From JABWAN01 sp041918175 (GTDB lineage Bacteria > Zhuqueibacterota > Zhuqueibacteria > Zhuqueibacterales > Zhuqueibacteraceae): 64,000 nucleotides of DNA. Shown here piece by piece: positions 25,619 through 34,490 of this stretch. Both the position numbers and the translations under genes were made by a program. Position 1 is the first letter of the stretch, and each line of letters opens with the position of its first letter. Below the pieces are notes generated by a model. That model was given only the letters and a program-made list of their open reading frames with translations. It was not told the DNA's origin and ran no database searches. The stretch covers positions 30,441-94,440 of the forward strand of contig JAYRWE010000014.1 in the NCBI GenBank assembly GCA_041918175.1, written 5' to 3'.

Positions 25619-27013
25619 TTATCCTTCAAGATTGTACAGTTTCATTTTCTCGCGCAACGTCGAGCGTGAAATGTCGAGCGCTTTGGCCGCGCGTGATTTG
25701 TTGCCTTTAAACTTGTTCAGCACGTTTTGAATATGAACTTTTTCCATCTGCTCCAAAGAGAGATCATCCTCGCCGCTTGCGTTCAGCGTCGTCATGGGCG
25801 CGGCAAAGAACACGGAGTTGCGGCTCTTCTCGTCGCGCAGTTCCATGGGCAAATGCTCGGGTTTGAGTGTCGGCCCTTGACACAGAATGACGCCGCGCTC
25901 AATTACGTTTTTAAGTTCGCGCACATTGCCGGGCCATTGATATTCGCGCAACAATATTTCCGCTTCATTGGAAGCGCCAGTGATGTTCTTGTTGAACTCG
26001 CGATTGTTCCTCTCGATGAAAAGCTGGGCGAGCGGGAGAACATCTTCGTTGCGTTCACGCAATGGCGGAAGCACGATGACCATGACTTTCAAACGATAAT
26101 ACAAGTCCTCGCGAAACTCGCCGAGCCTCACCATTTCACCGAGATCGCGATTCGTCGCGGCCACGAGACGAACATCCACTTGAATATCCGCAGTGCCGCC
26201 GATGCGGCGAAAAGTCTGCGTCTCGAGTGCGCGCAATAACTTCGGCTGCAGCGCCGAGCGCATGCTGGAAATCTCGTCGAGAAAAACCGTGCCCGTATCG
26301 GCCAACTCAAACATTCCTTTTTTGAGCGCCTTCGCATCTGTGAACGCGCCCTTCTCGTGGCCGAACAACTCCGATTCGAGCAGGTTCTCGGGAATCGCGC
26401 CGCAATTGATCGGCACAAACGGTTTGTCTTGTCGCGCGCTCCATTGATGCAATGTCTTCGCCACCAACTCTTTGCCCGTGCCGCTCTCGCCTTGAATCAA
26501 CACCGAAGTGCGCGGCGTTTCGCTTACCATTTTGATAAAACTTTTGACCTCTTGCATCGGCGCGCTATCTCCGAACAATTCCGTTTCCGGAAATTGTCCG
26601 CGCTGCTGCTTCAGGCGCGAGACCTCACGTTTTAGCCCCGCGGTTTCGAGCGCCTTCGCCACGACCAGCTTCACTTCATCCAACTCAAACGGCTTCGTGA
26701 GATAATCGAACGCGCCCACTTTCATCGCTTCGACTGCCGGCCGCGGATCGTTCGCCACCGCGGTCATCATAATGACCATCATTTCGGGATCGACTTCCTT
26801 GGCGAACTCCAACACTTTGATGCCAAGCATGTCGGGCAAACGTAGATCGAGCAGCATCAAATCAATCGCGGACGCTTTGAGTTGGCGCTGCGCCTCTGCG
26901 CCATTGAGCGCGGTCACCACTTTGTGGCCGCTTTTGCGGAAGACCTCGGCAAGGGTGTGACACAGGTCGGCATTATCTTCCACAATTAGCATTCTTGCCG
27001 AATCCAATCTCAT
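25619..27013 (-). CDS. Sigma-54-dependent response regulator, NtrC/PrsR type
   Basis: A 464-residue activator: receiver (1-120, D56 in LMLLDLRLPD), AAA+ domain (about 145-380) with Walker A GESGTGKE (175-182), Walker B VFLDEI (243-248) and the sigma-54 contact loop GAFTDA (222-227, a common variant of GAFTGA), and a Fis-type helix-turn-helix at 425-464 (NKSRAAKALDISRSTLREKM). It activates sigma-54 promoters from distant sites. The window has one good sigma-54 promoter, that of the PEP-CTERM gene, so I infer a PrsR-like role. The partner kinase is not in the window. Confidence 0.88.
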   Translation of the reverse strand: MRLDSARMLIVEDNADLCHTLAEVFRKSGHKVVTALNGAEAQRQLKASAIDLMLLDLRLPDMLGIKVLEFAKEVDPEMMVIMMTAVANDPRPAVEAMKVGAFDYLTKPFELDEVKLVVAKALETAGLKREVSRLKQQRGQFPETELFGDSAPMQEVKSFIKMVSETPRTSVLIQGESGTGKELVAKTLHQWSARQDKPFVPINCGAIPENLLESELFGHEKGAFTDAKALKKGMFELADTGTVFLDEISSMRSALQPKLLRALETQTFRRIGGTADIQVDVRLVAATNRDLGEMVRLGEFREDLYYRLKVMVIVLPPLRERNEDVLPLAQLFIERNNREFNKNITGASNEAEILLREYQWPGNVRELKNVIERGVILCQGPTLKPEHLPMELRDEKSRNSVFFAAPMTTLNASGEDDLSLEQMEKVHIQNVLNKFKGNKSRAAKALDISRSTLREKMKLYNLEG

Positions 27014-27137
27014 ACTCCGATTATTGAAACGTGACGATCAATCTCGCGCTCCGCTAGCTTCAAGCTCACTGCAAACGTTCGCAGTGGCGATTCCTATTTC
27101 GGGACTGCATCATTCTTCCGGCACGGCACTAGTATCT

Positions 27138-27354
27138 CTAGTACTACAACGTTAAGTTGAATCATTTCTACAAAAGCGTTAGAAGACAGAAAAATGGAGG
27201 ACAGAAAAATGAAAGCTGTTTTCCTGCGCGTGGTGACATCAGCTTCAATAGCTTGAACTCAGGTTTTATCTTTCTGTCCTTCATTTTTCTGTCTTAAGTC
27301 TTTGCTTTGAGGCTATTGAGATGAGTCAAAAAGAACTTAACGTTGTATTACTAG
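27138..27354. mobile_element. MITE-like 217-bp element with nested inverted repeats
   Basis: The ends are 21-bp inverted repeats (CTAGTACTACAACGTTAAGT... and its complement ending GTATTACTAG) with one mismatch. Inside lies a second inverted pair: AGACAGAAAAATGGAGG at 27184 and a matching TCTTTCTGTCCTTC block at 27269-27296. No coding capacity is present. The gap 27014-27478 holds no gene. Structure fits a non-autonomous transposable element; no matching transposase is in the window and a target duplication is not clear. Confidence 0.6.
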
Positions 27355-27478
27355 AATCAACTCCGTGCAAACAAAGCAAAGATTTTTCCGCCGATAAAAT
27401 CCTTTACCTGGCGACATTCAGTGACTTCGGCGAAATTCGGCGGGTAAGTTTTTTGTGGTGCGGCTTGTTTGTGTTGTG

Positions 27479-29368
27479 TTACGGCTTCTTTAACAGCCCC
27501 TTCAACTTCTTCTTCGCTTCCTCCTCCGCTTGCTTCTTCTTTTCATCCACCACCTGCTTGCCCTTGTTCTTCTCCGCCTCAATGCGCGCTTCCACTTCGG
27601 CTTTGCGTTTGTTCAACTCTTCAAGTTGCTCATCAACCACGCCGCGTGCTTTCTGCATCTCAGCAGTCAGGCTTTGTTTGTAATTTTCCACCAAAGCCTC
27701 GGCTTCTTTTCTCCGCTTATCCACCTCGGCGCGCACGCGCGTTTCGATTTGTTGCCGCGCTTCGGCTAATTTTTCTCCTACCACTCTCTTTAGTTGATCG
27801 GCGAGCACGTTGTCCAAATTCGAATGAATGCTCAAACCATAATGCGAAGCCGCGCCTTGCAATTGCACACCGAGTTCAAGCCGCGTGAATCCGGAGAGCA
27901 CGTCTTGCACAACGTTCGCAACAAAATCTTTTGGGGTAGATGAAAAATCAAAACTCACGGGCGCGGCATTCACGTTCACACGCAAATCGAGCGCGTCGCC
28001 GACAAAAAAGCCGGAGAGCGCCACGTCGCCCTTTTGCGCGGCCAATGCGTGCGGCAAATGTTTATTGCTCGGCAATTTGATATTGCCCAAACCAAAATTA
28101 CTCGCGCGCACCCACAGCGAGTCTTTGCCCACGTTCGTCGTGTGATCGAAGCTGCCCGCCATCGAGTATTGATTGCCGTCCACGCGCAGAAAGTTGAGAT
28201 TGAACTGCGTGGGCTTGCCCGCAACCGTGGGTTGGTTCGTGAGATTTTTTATTTCGCCGGAAAGAAAATACGCGCGGCTCGTGTCCCCGCCCGCAGTCGC
28301 GCCGGAAAGTTTGATCTCGCGCGCGAGAAAACGCGGATAGCGATAGTGAAACGGAAAATGAATGTCCTGGCCTTTGAAACGCGGCGGCGCTTCGAGCTTG
28401 CTCGAGGTCATGGCCGCTTGCGCCATCGGAAGATATTTCCTGCCGAGCGCGACGTATTCGAGCACTTGCTGCACGCGTTGCACCGCGGGCGCGCCGAAGA
28501 GCATGAGGCTGAGTTGCCGCGTGTCGATATCTTGCAGCTTGGCCAAACGCTGTGCGCGTTCGATGTCGCCTTGCAAAGAGCTTTGCGCATTTTGCACCTG
28601 CATTTGCACCGCGGCAATCGTGCTCTCCAGCGTCTTCTTTTTATTCTCCACGTCTTCTTTGAGCGCGTTCGCTTTGGTTTGAATGCCTTTGAGCTTGTCC
28701 AATGCCGGAATGAGCGTGGCCGCGTCTTTGATTTGATCGAGCTTCAAACTCGCGACTTCGGTTTTGATTTCCTCCGCGCGCGTCACGTAACTCTGCGGCG
28801 CAAAATCTTTTTTCCACGAAGAGTAGCTGCTATCTGCAAAGCCGCGCAGCGCGTGATAACTCTGCACCGAAGCGAGATTGTTCACATTCACGAGCGAATC
28901 GAGATTAAGCTGCTTGCCCAGGCCGGAGAGATCGAACAGCGGCAGCTCGCGCAATTGTTTCTCCACCGAGGCGAACACTTCATCAACGATGCCCGGCTCT
29001 TTCACAATTTTATACGGCAGCGTGCCGTCGGTTTTGCGCGCCGAGCCGCTGCGCACGTTTTCGAGCACAGCCTCGCGAATGATAAGCTTGCGCCAAAACA
29101 GCGGCCGCGTTTCGAAATCGAGCGCGGCACGGTTGGTTTCCAAAATATTGCGCCACGGCTCGCGCTTGTTCGCGATTTGCAAACGATCCCAGCCGCACTT
29201 CAAGCCGAAAACGCTGAAATGAAAATTGTCGATCTCCACGCGCGCTTCGGCAAACTGCTCGATTTGATATTCGAGCGCGGCTTCGAGATAATGATCGCGC
29301 GTGAAATAATAGCCGAGGCCGGCGAGCAACGCCAGCACCACGAGTATGATCAGTCCGCTTTTTCTCAT
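27479..29368 (-). CDS. TIGR03545 family protein
   Basis: The 629-residue product begins with one membrane helix (SGLIILVVLALLAGLGYYF), followed by an AsmA-like region that describes lipid-binding or envelope-spanning domains, then a helical middle and a long Lys/Glu/Ala-rich coiled coil at the C-terminus (residues about 540-620). I recognise the family as TIGR03545, always encoded beside TIGR03546, as here. Function is unknown. ATG 29368 overlaps the stop of the TIGR03546 gene (ATGA). The C-terminal low-complexity segment (EEKKKQAEEEAKKKLKGLLK) suggests a flexible or DNA/membrane-proximal tail. Confidence 0.8.
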   Translation of the reverse strand: MRKSGLIILVVLALLAGLGYYFTRDHYLEAALEYQIEQFAEARVEIDNFHFSVFGLKCGWDRLQIANKREPWRNILETNRAALDFETRPLFWRKLIIREAVLENVRSGSARKTDGTLPYKIVKEPGIVDEVFASVEKQLRELPLFDLSGLGKQLNLDSLVNVNNLASVQSYHALRGFADSSYSSWKKDFAPQSYVTRAEEIKTEVASLKLDQIKDAATLIPALDKLKGIQTKANALKEDVENKKKTLESTIAAVQMQVQNAQSSLQGDIERAQRLAKLQDIDTRQLSLMLFGAPAVQRVQQVLEYVALGRKYLPMAQAAMTSSKLEAPPRFKGQDIHFPFHYRYPRFLAREIKLSGATAGGDTSRAYFLSGEIKNLTNQPTVAGKPTQFNLNFLRVDGNQYSMAGSFDHTTNVGKDSLWVRASNFGLGNIKLPSNKHLPHALAAQKGDVALSGFFVGDALDLRVNVNAAPVSFDFSSTPKDFVANVVQDVLSGFTRLELGVQLQGAASHYGLSIHSNLDNVLADQLKRVVGEKLAEARQQIETRVRAEVDKRRKEAEALVENYKQSLTAEMQKARGVVDEQLEELNKRKAEVEARIEAEKNKGKQVVDEKKKQAEEEAKKKLKGLLKKP

Positions 29369-29892
29369 GACATGCTCCCGAAGTCGCGAATCTTGATATA
29401 CCATTCGAACACTTTGCTGCCACGAATGGATTGCACCACTTTCCATTTTTTAACGCGCTCTTCGAAGCCGCTGCGATAATTCACCACAAGCTTTTTCATA
29501 CCCACAAACACAGGCGCGAAGAGAACAATGCCGCCGAGAAAACTGCCCATCACCACGGTATTGTTGAAACGCGAGAGCGGCGCGACGGGCATGTTGTAGA
29601 GCGCTTCCCATGTGCTTTGCAGCGCAGGCGTCGTGAGCACAGCATAGCCGAGATGATGAAAGATCGGATCGAGCAAGAACGCGACGAAGCCCGCGACCAA
29701 CATCGCGAGCGAACCCGCGGCCATGTTGATATTCACAAAAATGAGCACGAGAAACAGCAGCACGCCTTGCAAAGTCCAAAACGGCATGAGGCCGATGAGA
29801 AAGCCCACGCTGAACCCGGCTGCAATCTGCGTCGGCGTCTCGCCCGCGCGAAACGCTTTGATGATTTGCGAGAGAATGGAGAAGATGAACAT
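29365..29892 (-). CDS. TIGR03546 family membrane protein (DUF2062-like)
   Basis: A 175-residue protein with three to four membrane helices. FRAGETPTQIAAGFSVGFLIGLMPFWTLQG is the family mark and resembles DUF2062. It is the obligate neighbour of TIGR03545, which it overlaps by four bases, so the two probably form a complex in the inner membrane. No role has been shown for either. An R4 repeat array begins 25 bp upstream of the start, in the promoter region. Confidence 0.82.
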   Translation of the reverse strand: MFIFSILSQIIKAFRAGETPTQIAAGFSVGFLIGLMPFWTLQGVLLFLVLIFVNINMAAGSLAMLVAGFVAFLLDPIFHHLGYAVLTTPALQSTWEALYNMPVAPLSRFNNTVVMGSFLGGIVLFAPVFVGMKKLVVNYRSGFEERVKKWKVVQSIRGSKVFEWYIKIRDFGSMS

Positions 29893-29916
29893 AGCGTGTC
29901 TCGTGTTAATTTACTC

Positions 29917-30354
29917 GTTCCCAAACTCTGTTTGGGAACGCGCTTGTTTATGAAACTCCGTTTCAAAAAAACTCTAGCGACCGTGCAACAGAGTTGCATT
30001 CGCAATTGTGTTCCCAAACAGAGTTTGGGAACAAGAGAGAGGTGAAGTTTTCTCGTTCCCAAACTCCGTTTGGGAACGCGTTTGTTTATGAAACTCCGTT
30101 TCAAAAAACTCTAGCGACCATGCAACAGAGTTGCATGCACAATCGTGTTCCCAAACTCCGTTTGGGAACGCGCTTGTTTATGAAACTCCGTTTCAAAAAA
30201 ACTCTAGCGACCGTGCAACAGAGTTGCATGCGCAATTGTGTTCCCAAACGGAGTTTGGGAACGCACTGGTTTATGAAACTCTGTTTCAAAAAACTCTAGC
30301 AACCATGCAACAGAGTTGCATGCACAATTGTGTTCCCAAACGGAGTTTGGGAAC
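29917..30354. repeat. R4 tandem array of nested palindromes
   Basis: Six copies of GTTCCCAAAC-n3-GTTTGGGAAC start at 29917, 30010, 30055, 30147, 30240 and 30332, giving periods of 93, 45, 92, 93 and 92 bp. Between them lie two smaller palindromes in fixed order, GAAACTCCGTTTC and GCAACAGAGTTGC, each sharing the centre ACTCnGT or its complement. Four full units and one short unit are present. All units are nearly identical, so this is recent tandem amplification. It fills the gap 29893-30400 between two genes; I see no gene in it. Confidence 0.9.
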
Positions 30355-30400
30355 AAGCATAGACCACCAATCCATCAATCCAAAAATCCAACACTCCAAT

Positions 30401-31402
30401 TTAGAGGACTTGAAAGCCTCGTGCATACGGATCATCGTCATCAATGATGATCGTATTAAAACCCGTCACGCGCGCCCAGCCGGCGATGCTCGGAATGATG
30501 GCTTCGTACTCGCCGACTTTGGTGACGGCTTCGACGCGGCCGCGAAAGAGACTGCCGATAAAACTTTCGTGCACAAACACGTCGCCTTCCTTGAGCTTTC
30601 CCTTCGCGGCGAGTTGCGCGAGGCGTGCCGAAGTGCCGGTGCCGCACGGCGAGCGATCAATCGCTTTATCGCCATAGAACACGGCGTTGCGTCCGTGCGC
30701 CTCGGGATGTTGCGGCTTGCCGGTCCATTGAATGTGGCTCAAGCCGCGAATCGTCGCGTTTTGCGGATGCACGAACGAATACTTCTCATTGATACGGCGG
30801 CGCAATTCGGGACTCATCCGCACGAGATCGGACGCGGTAAATTTTTCCAGGCCGGGATAGTTCGTTTGCGGATCGACGATCGCATAAAAATTTCCGCCGT
30901 ATGCGACATCCACTTTGATCGCGCCCAACTCTGGGCAATCAACGGGAAGATCACGCGAGTGCAGATACGAAGCGACGTTCACGATGCGAACGGACTGCAC
31001 GCGGCCATTCGAAAACTCATAGTGCGCTTCCACAAGTCCCGCGGGCACTTCAAGGCGCAACGTGCCGGGCGTTTTCGGTTTGACCAAGCCGTGCTCAATC
31101 ATCACCGTAACCGTGCCGATAGTGCCGTGACCGCACATGGGCAAGCAGCCGCTCGTTTCGATAAAGAGAATGCCGATGTCGGTGTCTTCGCGCGTGGACG
31201 GATAGAGAATGCTGCCCGACATCATATCATGTCCGCGCGGCTCAAACATGAGGCCCGTGCGAATCCAATCAAACTCCGCGAGAAAATGCTGGCGCCGCTC
31301 GCTCATGTTACTGCCCTTGAGCAGCGGCCCGCCGCCCGCAACTACGCGCACGGGATTGCCGCAGGTGTGGGCATCAATGCAGAAGAAAGTGTGTCGAGGC
31401 AT
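30401..31402 (-). CDS. 4-hydroxyproline 2-epimerase (proline racemase family)
   Basis: A 333-residue cytoplasmic enzyme with both catalytic cysteines of active epimerases: Cys90 in LPMCGHGTIG and Cys253 in RSPCGTGTSAR. The FFCIDAHTCGNPVRVV start is typical. It converts trans-4-hydroxy-L-proline to cis-4-hydroxy-D-proline, the first step of bacterial hydroxyproline catabolism. The downstream genes (an aldehyde dehydrogenase and a DapA-like enzyme) supply the last two steps, supporting 4-hydroxyproline over proline as substrate. The FAD-dependent D-hydroxyproline dehydrogenase is not in the window. Confidence 0.9.
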   Translation of the reverse strand: MPRHTFFCIDAHTCGNPVRVVAGGGPLLKGSNMSERRQHFLAEFDWIRTGLMFEPRGHDMMSGSILYPSTREDTDIGILFIETSGCLPMCGHGTIGTVTVMIEHGLVKPKTPGTLRLEVPAGLVEAHYEFSNGRVQSVRIVNVASYLHSRDLPVDCPELGAIKVDVAYGGNFYAIVDPQTNYPGLEKFTASDLVRMSPELRRRINEKYSFVHPQNATIRGLSHIQWTGKPQHPEAHGRNAVFYGDKAIDRSPCGTGTSARLAQLAAKGKLKEGDVFVHESFIGSLFRGRVEAVTKVGEYEAIIPSIAGWARVTGFNTIIIDDDDPYARGFQVL

Positions 31403-31514
31403 GGTTATATTTGCTCGTTAATCGTGGTTCGTGAATAGAAGATTGAAGATAGAGATCGAATTTCGAACTTTTGATTGCTACCCGAAACTTATAATGGGCT
31501 GCACTTCTAGCGTT

Positions 31515-31586
31515 GGCATTCAGGATGAATCTTTTTAAGCACTCGGCAATATCTCCAGTGAGTAAAAAGATTCCTTCTGAATGACA
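31515..31586. repeat. R3 hairpin, copy d
   Basis: Starts GGCATTCAGGATGAATC and ends GATTCCTTCTGAATGACA; the left arm has diverged (GGCATT instead of TGTCATT). It lies between the epimerase and the dehydrogenase genes, where the remaining 287-bp gap shows nothing else. Confidence 0.85.
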
Positions 31587-31689
31587 CGCGTTAGGAGTTG
31601 AAAACGTAATCTGTATCTCATTCGGAGTATCCCAAATCTACGGCCCACTCTCTACGATCCACGATCTTCCATCTGCAATCCTCAATCAC

Positions 31690-33132
31690 TCATGCCGCAA
31701 CATAGCACGTCTTCACCGTCGTGTAAAATTCCACGGCATAGCGGCCTTGCTCGCGCGGGCCGTAGCTTGAGCCTTTGCGGCCGCCGAAGGGTACGTGATA
31801 ATCCACGCCCGCGGTGGGAAGATTCACCATCACCATGCCGGCTTGTGAATGATTGCGGAAGTGCGTCGCATGTTTGAGCGAGGTCGTGCAAATGCCCGCG
31901 GAGAGTCCGAACGGCGTGTCATTCGCAACCGCGAGCGCTTCGTCATAATCTTTCACGCGAATCACGCTCGCGACCGGGCCGAAGATTTCTTCGCGCGCAA
32001 TGCGCATGTTGTTGTTCGTTTCGGTGAAGAGCGCGGGCGCTTGATAAAAGCCGTTCTTCGCGCGCGCGAGCCGTTCGCCGCCATATGCGAGCTTCGCGCC
32101 TTCCTTCTTGCCGATTTCGAGGTATTCAAAATTCTTGTTGAGCTGGCCTTCATCGACAACCGGGCCAATATCCGCTCCGCTCGCAAGCGCGTCGTCCACT
32201 TTGAGTTGTTGCAAACGCGCGAGCATGGCTTGCACGAAACGGTCGTGAATGCCTTCGGTTACAATCAAGCGACTCGAAGCCGTGCAACGCTGGCCGGTTG
32301 AAAAGTATGCACCATTCACCGCGGCGTTCACGGCCACAGTGAGATCGGCGTCATCAAGCACGACGAGCGGATTCTTGCCGCCCATTTCCAATTGCACTTT
32401 CGCGAGGCGCGACGCGCACTGCACGGCGATGCGCTTTCCAACATCAATCGAGCCGGTGAAACTAATCGCCGCGATGTCGGGATGATTGACGAGCGCTGCG
32501 CCGAGCACGCTGCCTTTGCCCATCACCAAATTAAAAACGCCGGCAGGCAAACCCGCGCGCGAAATAATTTCCGCGAGCGCCCACGCGCAGCCGGGCACAA
32601 GCTCCGCGGGTTTGAACACGACGCTATTGCCGAACGCAAGTGCAGGCGCAATTTTCCAGGCTGGAATTGCAATGGGAAAATTCCACGGCGTGATCAAACC
32701 GACGACGCCGAGTGGCTCGCGGATGATGTCAACTTCAACGCCGGGCCGCACGGAGCGCACATGCTCGCCCGACACGCGCAACGCTTCACCCGCGAAGAAT
32801 TTAAAAATTTGTCCCGCGCGCGCAACCTCGCCGATGCCTTCGGGCAAAGTTTTGCCTTCTTCGCGCGAGAGCAATCGGCCCAGCTCTTCTTGTCGCGCTA
32901 AAATTTCCGAGCCGATGAAATCAAGCGCATTACAACGTTGCTGCAATGTGCTCGCGGCCCATGCGGGACCAGCGGCTTTCGCCGAGGCGACTGCGAGTTC
33001 AACTTGCGCCGCGTCGGCTTGCGCATACATGCCGACCACGTCGCTCACATCGGAGGGATTGATATTGTCTTTCGCATGCGGCGCGTTGAGCCACGCGCCG
33101 TTGATGAAGTTGTTTTTGATTTCTGTGATCAT
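31690..33132 (-). CDS. Aldehyde dehydrogenase, likely 2,5-dioxovalerate (alpha-ketoglutarate semialdehyde) dehydrogenase
   Basis: A 480-residue ALDH with all catalytic residues: Asn151 (TPWNFPIAIP), Lys174 (VFKPAE), Glu249 (LEMGGKNP) and Cys283 (GQRCTASS). NAD(P)+ binds through the SFTGSIDVGKR motif. In context it oxidises 2,5-dioxovalerate to 2-oxoglutarate, the last step of hydroxyproline catabolism; the same enzyme also ends some pentose and glucarate routes. ATG 33132 opens the gene. The DapA-like gene lies upstream on the same strand with an R3 hairpin between them. Confidence 0.85.
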   Translation of the reverse strand: MITEIKNNFINGAWLNAPHAKDNINPSDVSDVVGMYAQADAAQVELAVASAKAAGPAWAASTLQQRCNALDFIGSEILARQEELGRLLSREEGKTLPEGIGEVARAGQIFKFFAGEALRVSGEHVRSVRPGVEVDIIREPLGVVGLITPWNFPIAIPAWKIAPALAFGNSVVFKPAELVPGCAWALAEIISRAGLPAGVFNLVMGKGSVLGAALVNHPDIAAISFTGSIDVGKRIAVQCASRLAKVQLEMGGKNPLVVLDDADLTVAVNAAVNGAYFSTGQRCTASSRLIVTEGIHDRFVQAMLARLQQLKVDDALASGADIGPVVDEGQLNKNFEYLEIGKKEGAKLAYGGERLARAKNGFYQAPALFTETNNNMRIAREEIFGPVASVIRVKDYDEALAVANDTPFGLSAGICTTSLKHATHFRNHSQAGMVMVNLPTAGVDYHVPFGGRKGSSYGPREQGRYAVEFYTTVKTCYVAA

Positions 33133-33153
33133 CTTTTAAAACTCACTTTGAAT

Positions 33154-33226
33154 TGTCATCCTGTAAGGATCTTTCCTAGTTCTCGGCACGCTTCCGAGCA
33201 CGAGGGAAGGTTCTTTCAGAATGACA
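33154..33226. repeat. R3 hairpin, subtype II, copy e
   Basis: Starts TTGTCATCCTGTAAGGATC and ends GGTTCTTTCAGAATGACA, with the inner GAGCACGAGGGAAGG block. It separates the dehydrogenase and DapA-like genes of the hydroxyproline set. Confidence 0.8.
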
Positions 33227-33259
33227 TTATGATATCGGTGCCAAGTGTTTGTACGGCAT

Positions 33260-34165
33260 TCAAATCTTCGGAAGCTGCGGCCGCATCGCAAGCGCGTGCG
33301 CAATGACGTGTTCGACGCGCGCTCTTTCTTCTTCAACCAAAGGCAAACGCGGCGGTCGCACGATCTCATTGCCGAGGCCGGCCATAGCCTCCGCGAGTTT
33401 GATGTTTTGCACGAGTTTGGTGGAAACATCGAGATGGAGCAGCGGCATGAACCAACGATAGAGCGCGCGCGCTTCTTCGATGCGGCCGGCTTTGGCGAGG
33501 TGATAGAGCACGACCGTCTCGCGCGGAAACGCGCACACCAAGCCCGCGACCCAACCCACTGCGCCGAGCAGCAAACTTTCGAGCGCAAGATCATCCACGC
33601 CGGTGAAGATTTGATAACGCTCGCCCACGGCATTATATACGTCGGTCACTCGGCGCACGTTGTCCGAAGATTCTTTGATCGCCACGAACTTCGGCTCGTT
33701 CGCCAACTCAACAAACATTTCAGGCGTGATATCCACGCGATACGAAACGGGATTGTTGTAAAGCATGATCGGCTTGGGCGAGGCCGCGGCCACGGTGCGG
33801 AGATGTTGAAAAGTTTCGCGGCGGTCCGAAGGATATTGCATCGGCGGGAGCAACATGAAACCGTCCGCGCCATTGGCCGCGCCTTTTTCAACGAAGCGAC
33901 ACGCAGTTGCTGTTGTGGTTTCCGTGACTCCTGCGAGCACGGGTACCTTGCCTTTGCTTGCGGCCACCGCGATTTTAAGCACCTCTTGCTTTTCTTCAAA
34001 CGACAACACGCCGTTCTCGCCGAGCGAGCCGGTGACGATGATGCCATGCACGCCCGCATCAAGCATGGCGTGGCAATGCTTTTCAATTGCCGCGTGATCA
34101 AGACTGTAATCGGATTTGAATTTCGTGGTGATCGCCGGAAACACGCCGATCCATTTCGCGCTCAT
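33260..34165 (-). CDS. DapA-family pyrroline-4-hydroxy-2-carboxylate deaminase
   Basis: A 301-residue TIM barrel of the dihydrodipicolinate synthase/NAL family. The Schiff-base Lys164 lies in FVAIKESSDNVR, the Tyr136 in IMLYNNPVSY and the GxxGE motif (TGSLGEN) near residue 46. In hydroxyproline catabolism the matching enzyme converts 1-pyrroline-4-hydroxy-2-carboxylate to 2,5-dioxovalerate and ammonia. The neighbouring epimerase and dehydrogenase make this assignment likely; another aldolase role is possible. I chose ATG 34165 because of the strong GGAAGGAG upstream; a longer frame adds residues with no signal. Confidence 0.85.
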   Translation of the reverse strand: MSAKWIGVFPAITTKFKSDYSLDHAAIEKHCHAMLDAGVHGIIVTGSLGENGVLSFEEKQEVLKIAVAASKGKVPVLAGVTETTTATACRFVEKGAANGADGFMLLPPMQYPSDRRETFQHLRTVAAASPKPIMLYNNPVSYRVDITPEMFVELANEPKFVAIKESSDNVRRVTDVYNAVGERYQIFTGVDDLALESLLLGAVGWVAGLVCAFPRETVVLYHLAKAGRIEEARALYRWFMPLLHLDVSTKLVQNIKLAEAMAGLGNEIVRPPRLPLVEEERARVEHVIAHALAMRPQLPKI

Positions 34166-34306
34166 TGCTGCTCCTTCCTCGTGTTTGATGGGTGATGAGA
34201 ACAAGCGCATTATAAATGTCGGAGCGCAATTTCACAAGGGGGAATTTAGTGCGATTTAATTCGAGAGGAGGGAAGCAAAACGATTGCTGGCAAAACTATT
34301 TGCCTT

Positions 34307-34477
34307 ATTCCCAAACTCTGTTTGGGAACACACTTGTTTATGAAACTCCGTTTCATGGGGCGCAGAGATATTTTGAAACAGAGTTTCAACCTCAATTGCG
34401 TTCCCAAACAGAGTTTGGGAACGAGAAAAAACGAGAGCCAAACGAGAACCAAACGAGAACCACGGCCAAGCCGTGGT
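34307..34477. repeat. R4 single unit plus short R5 palindrome
   Basis: R4 palindromes at 34308-34328 and 34400-34422 bracket the small GAAACTCCGTTTC and GAAACAGAGTTTC palindromes, as in the array at 29917. An R5 palindrome, CCACGGCCAAGCCGTGG, follows at 34460-34476. The 325-bp gap 34166-34490 holds no gene. Confidence 0.85.
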
Positions 34478-34490
34478 TGAGCGGTTGTCG

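Noticed and set aside
28034..29479. Long + strand frame opposite the TIGR03545 gene
   Set aside because: Antisense shadow of a conserved protein; composition is Arg/His/Ala-rich without motifs.
29994..30299. Frames through the R4 array coding for VPKLRLGT-type peptides
   Set aside because: These are translations of the repeat units in several frames, a common spurious annotation, with no independent support.
29917..30354. Possible CRISPR array
   Set aside because: The sequence between the main palindromes is itself repeated and palindromic, not unique, and no cas genes are near. It is a tandem repeat array.
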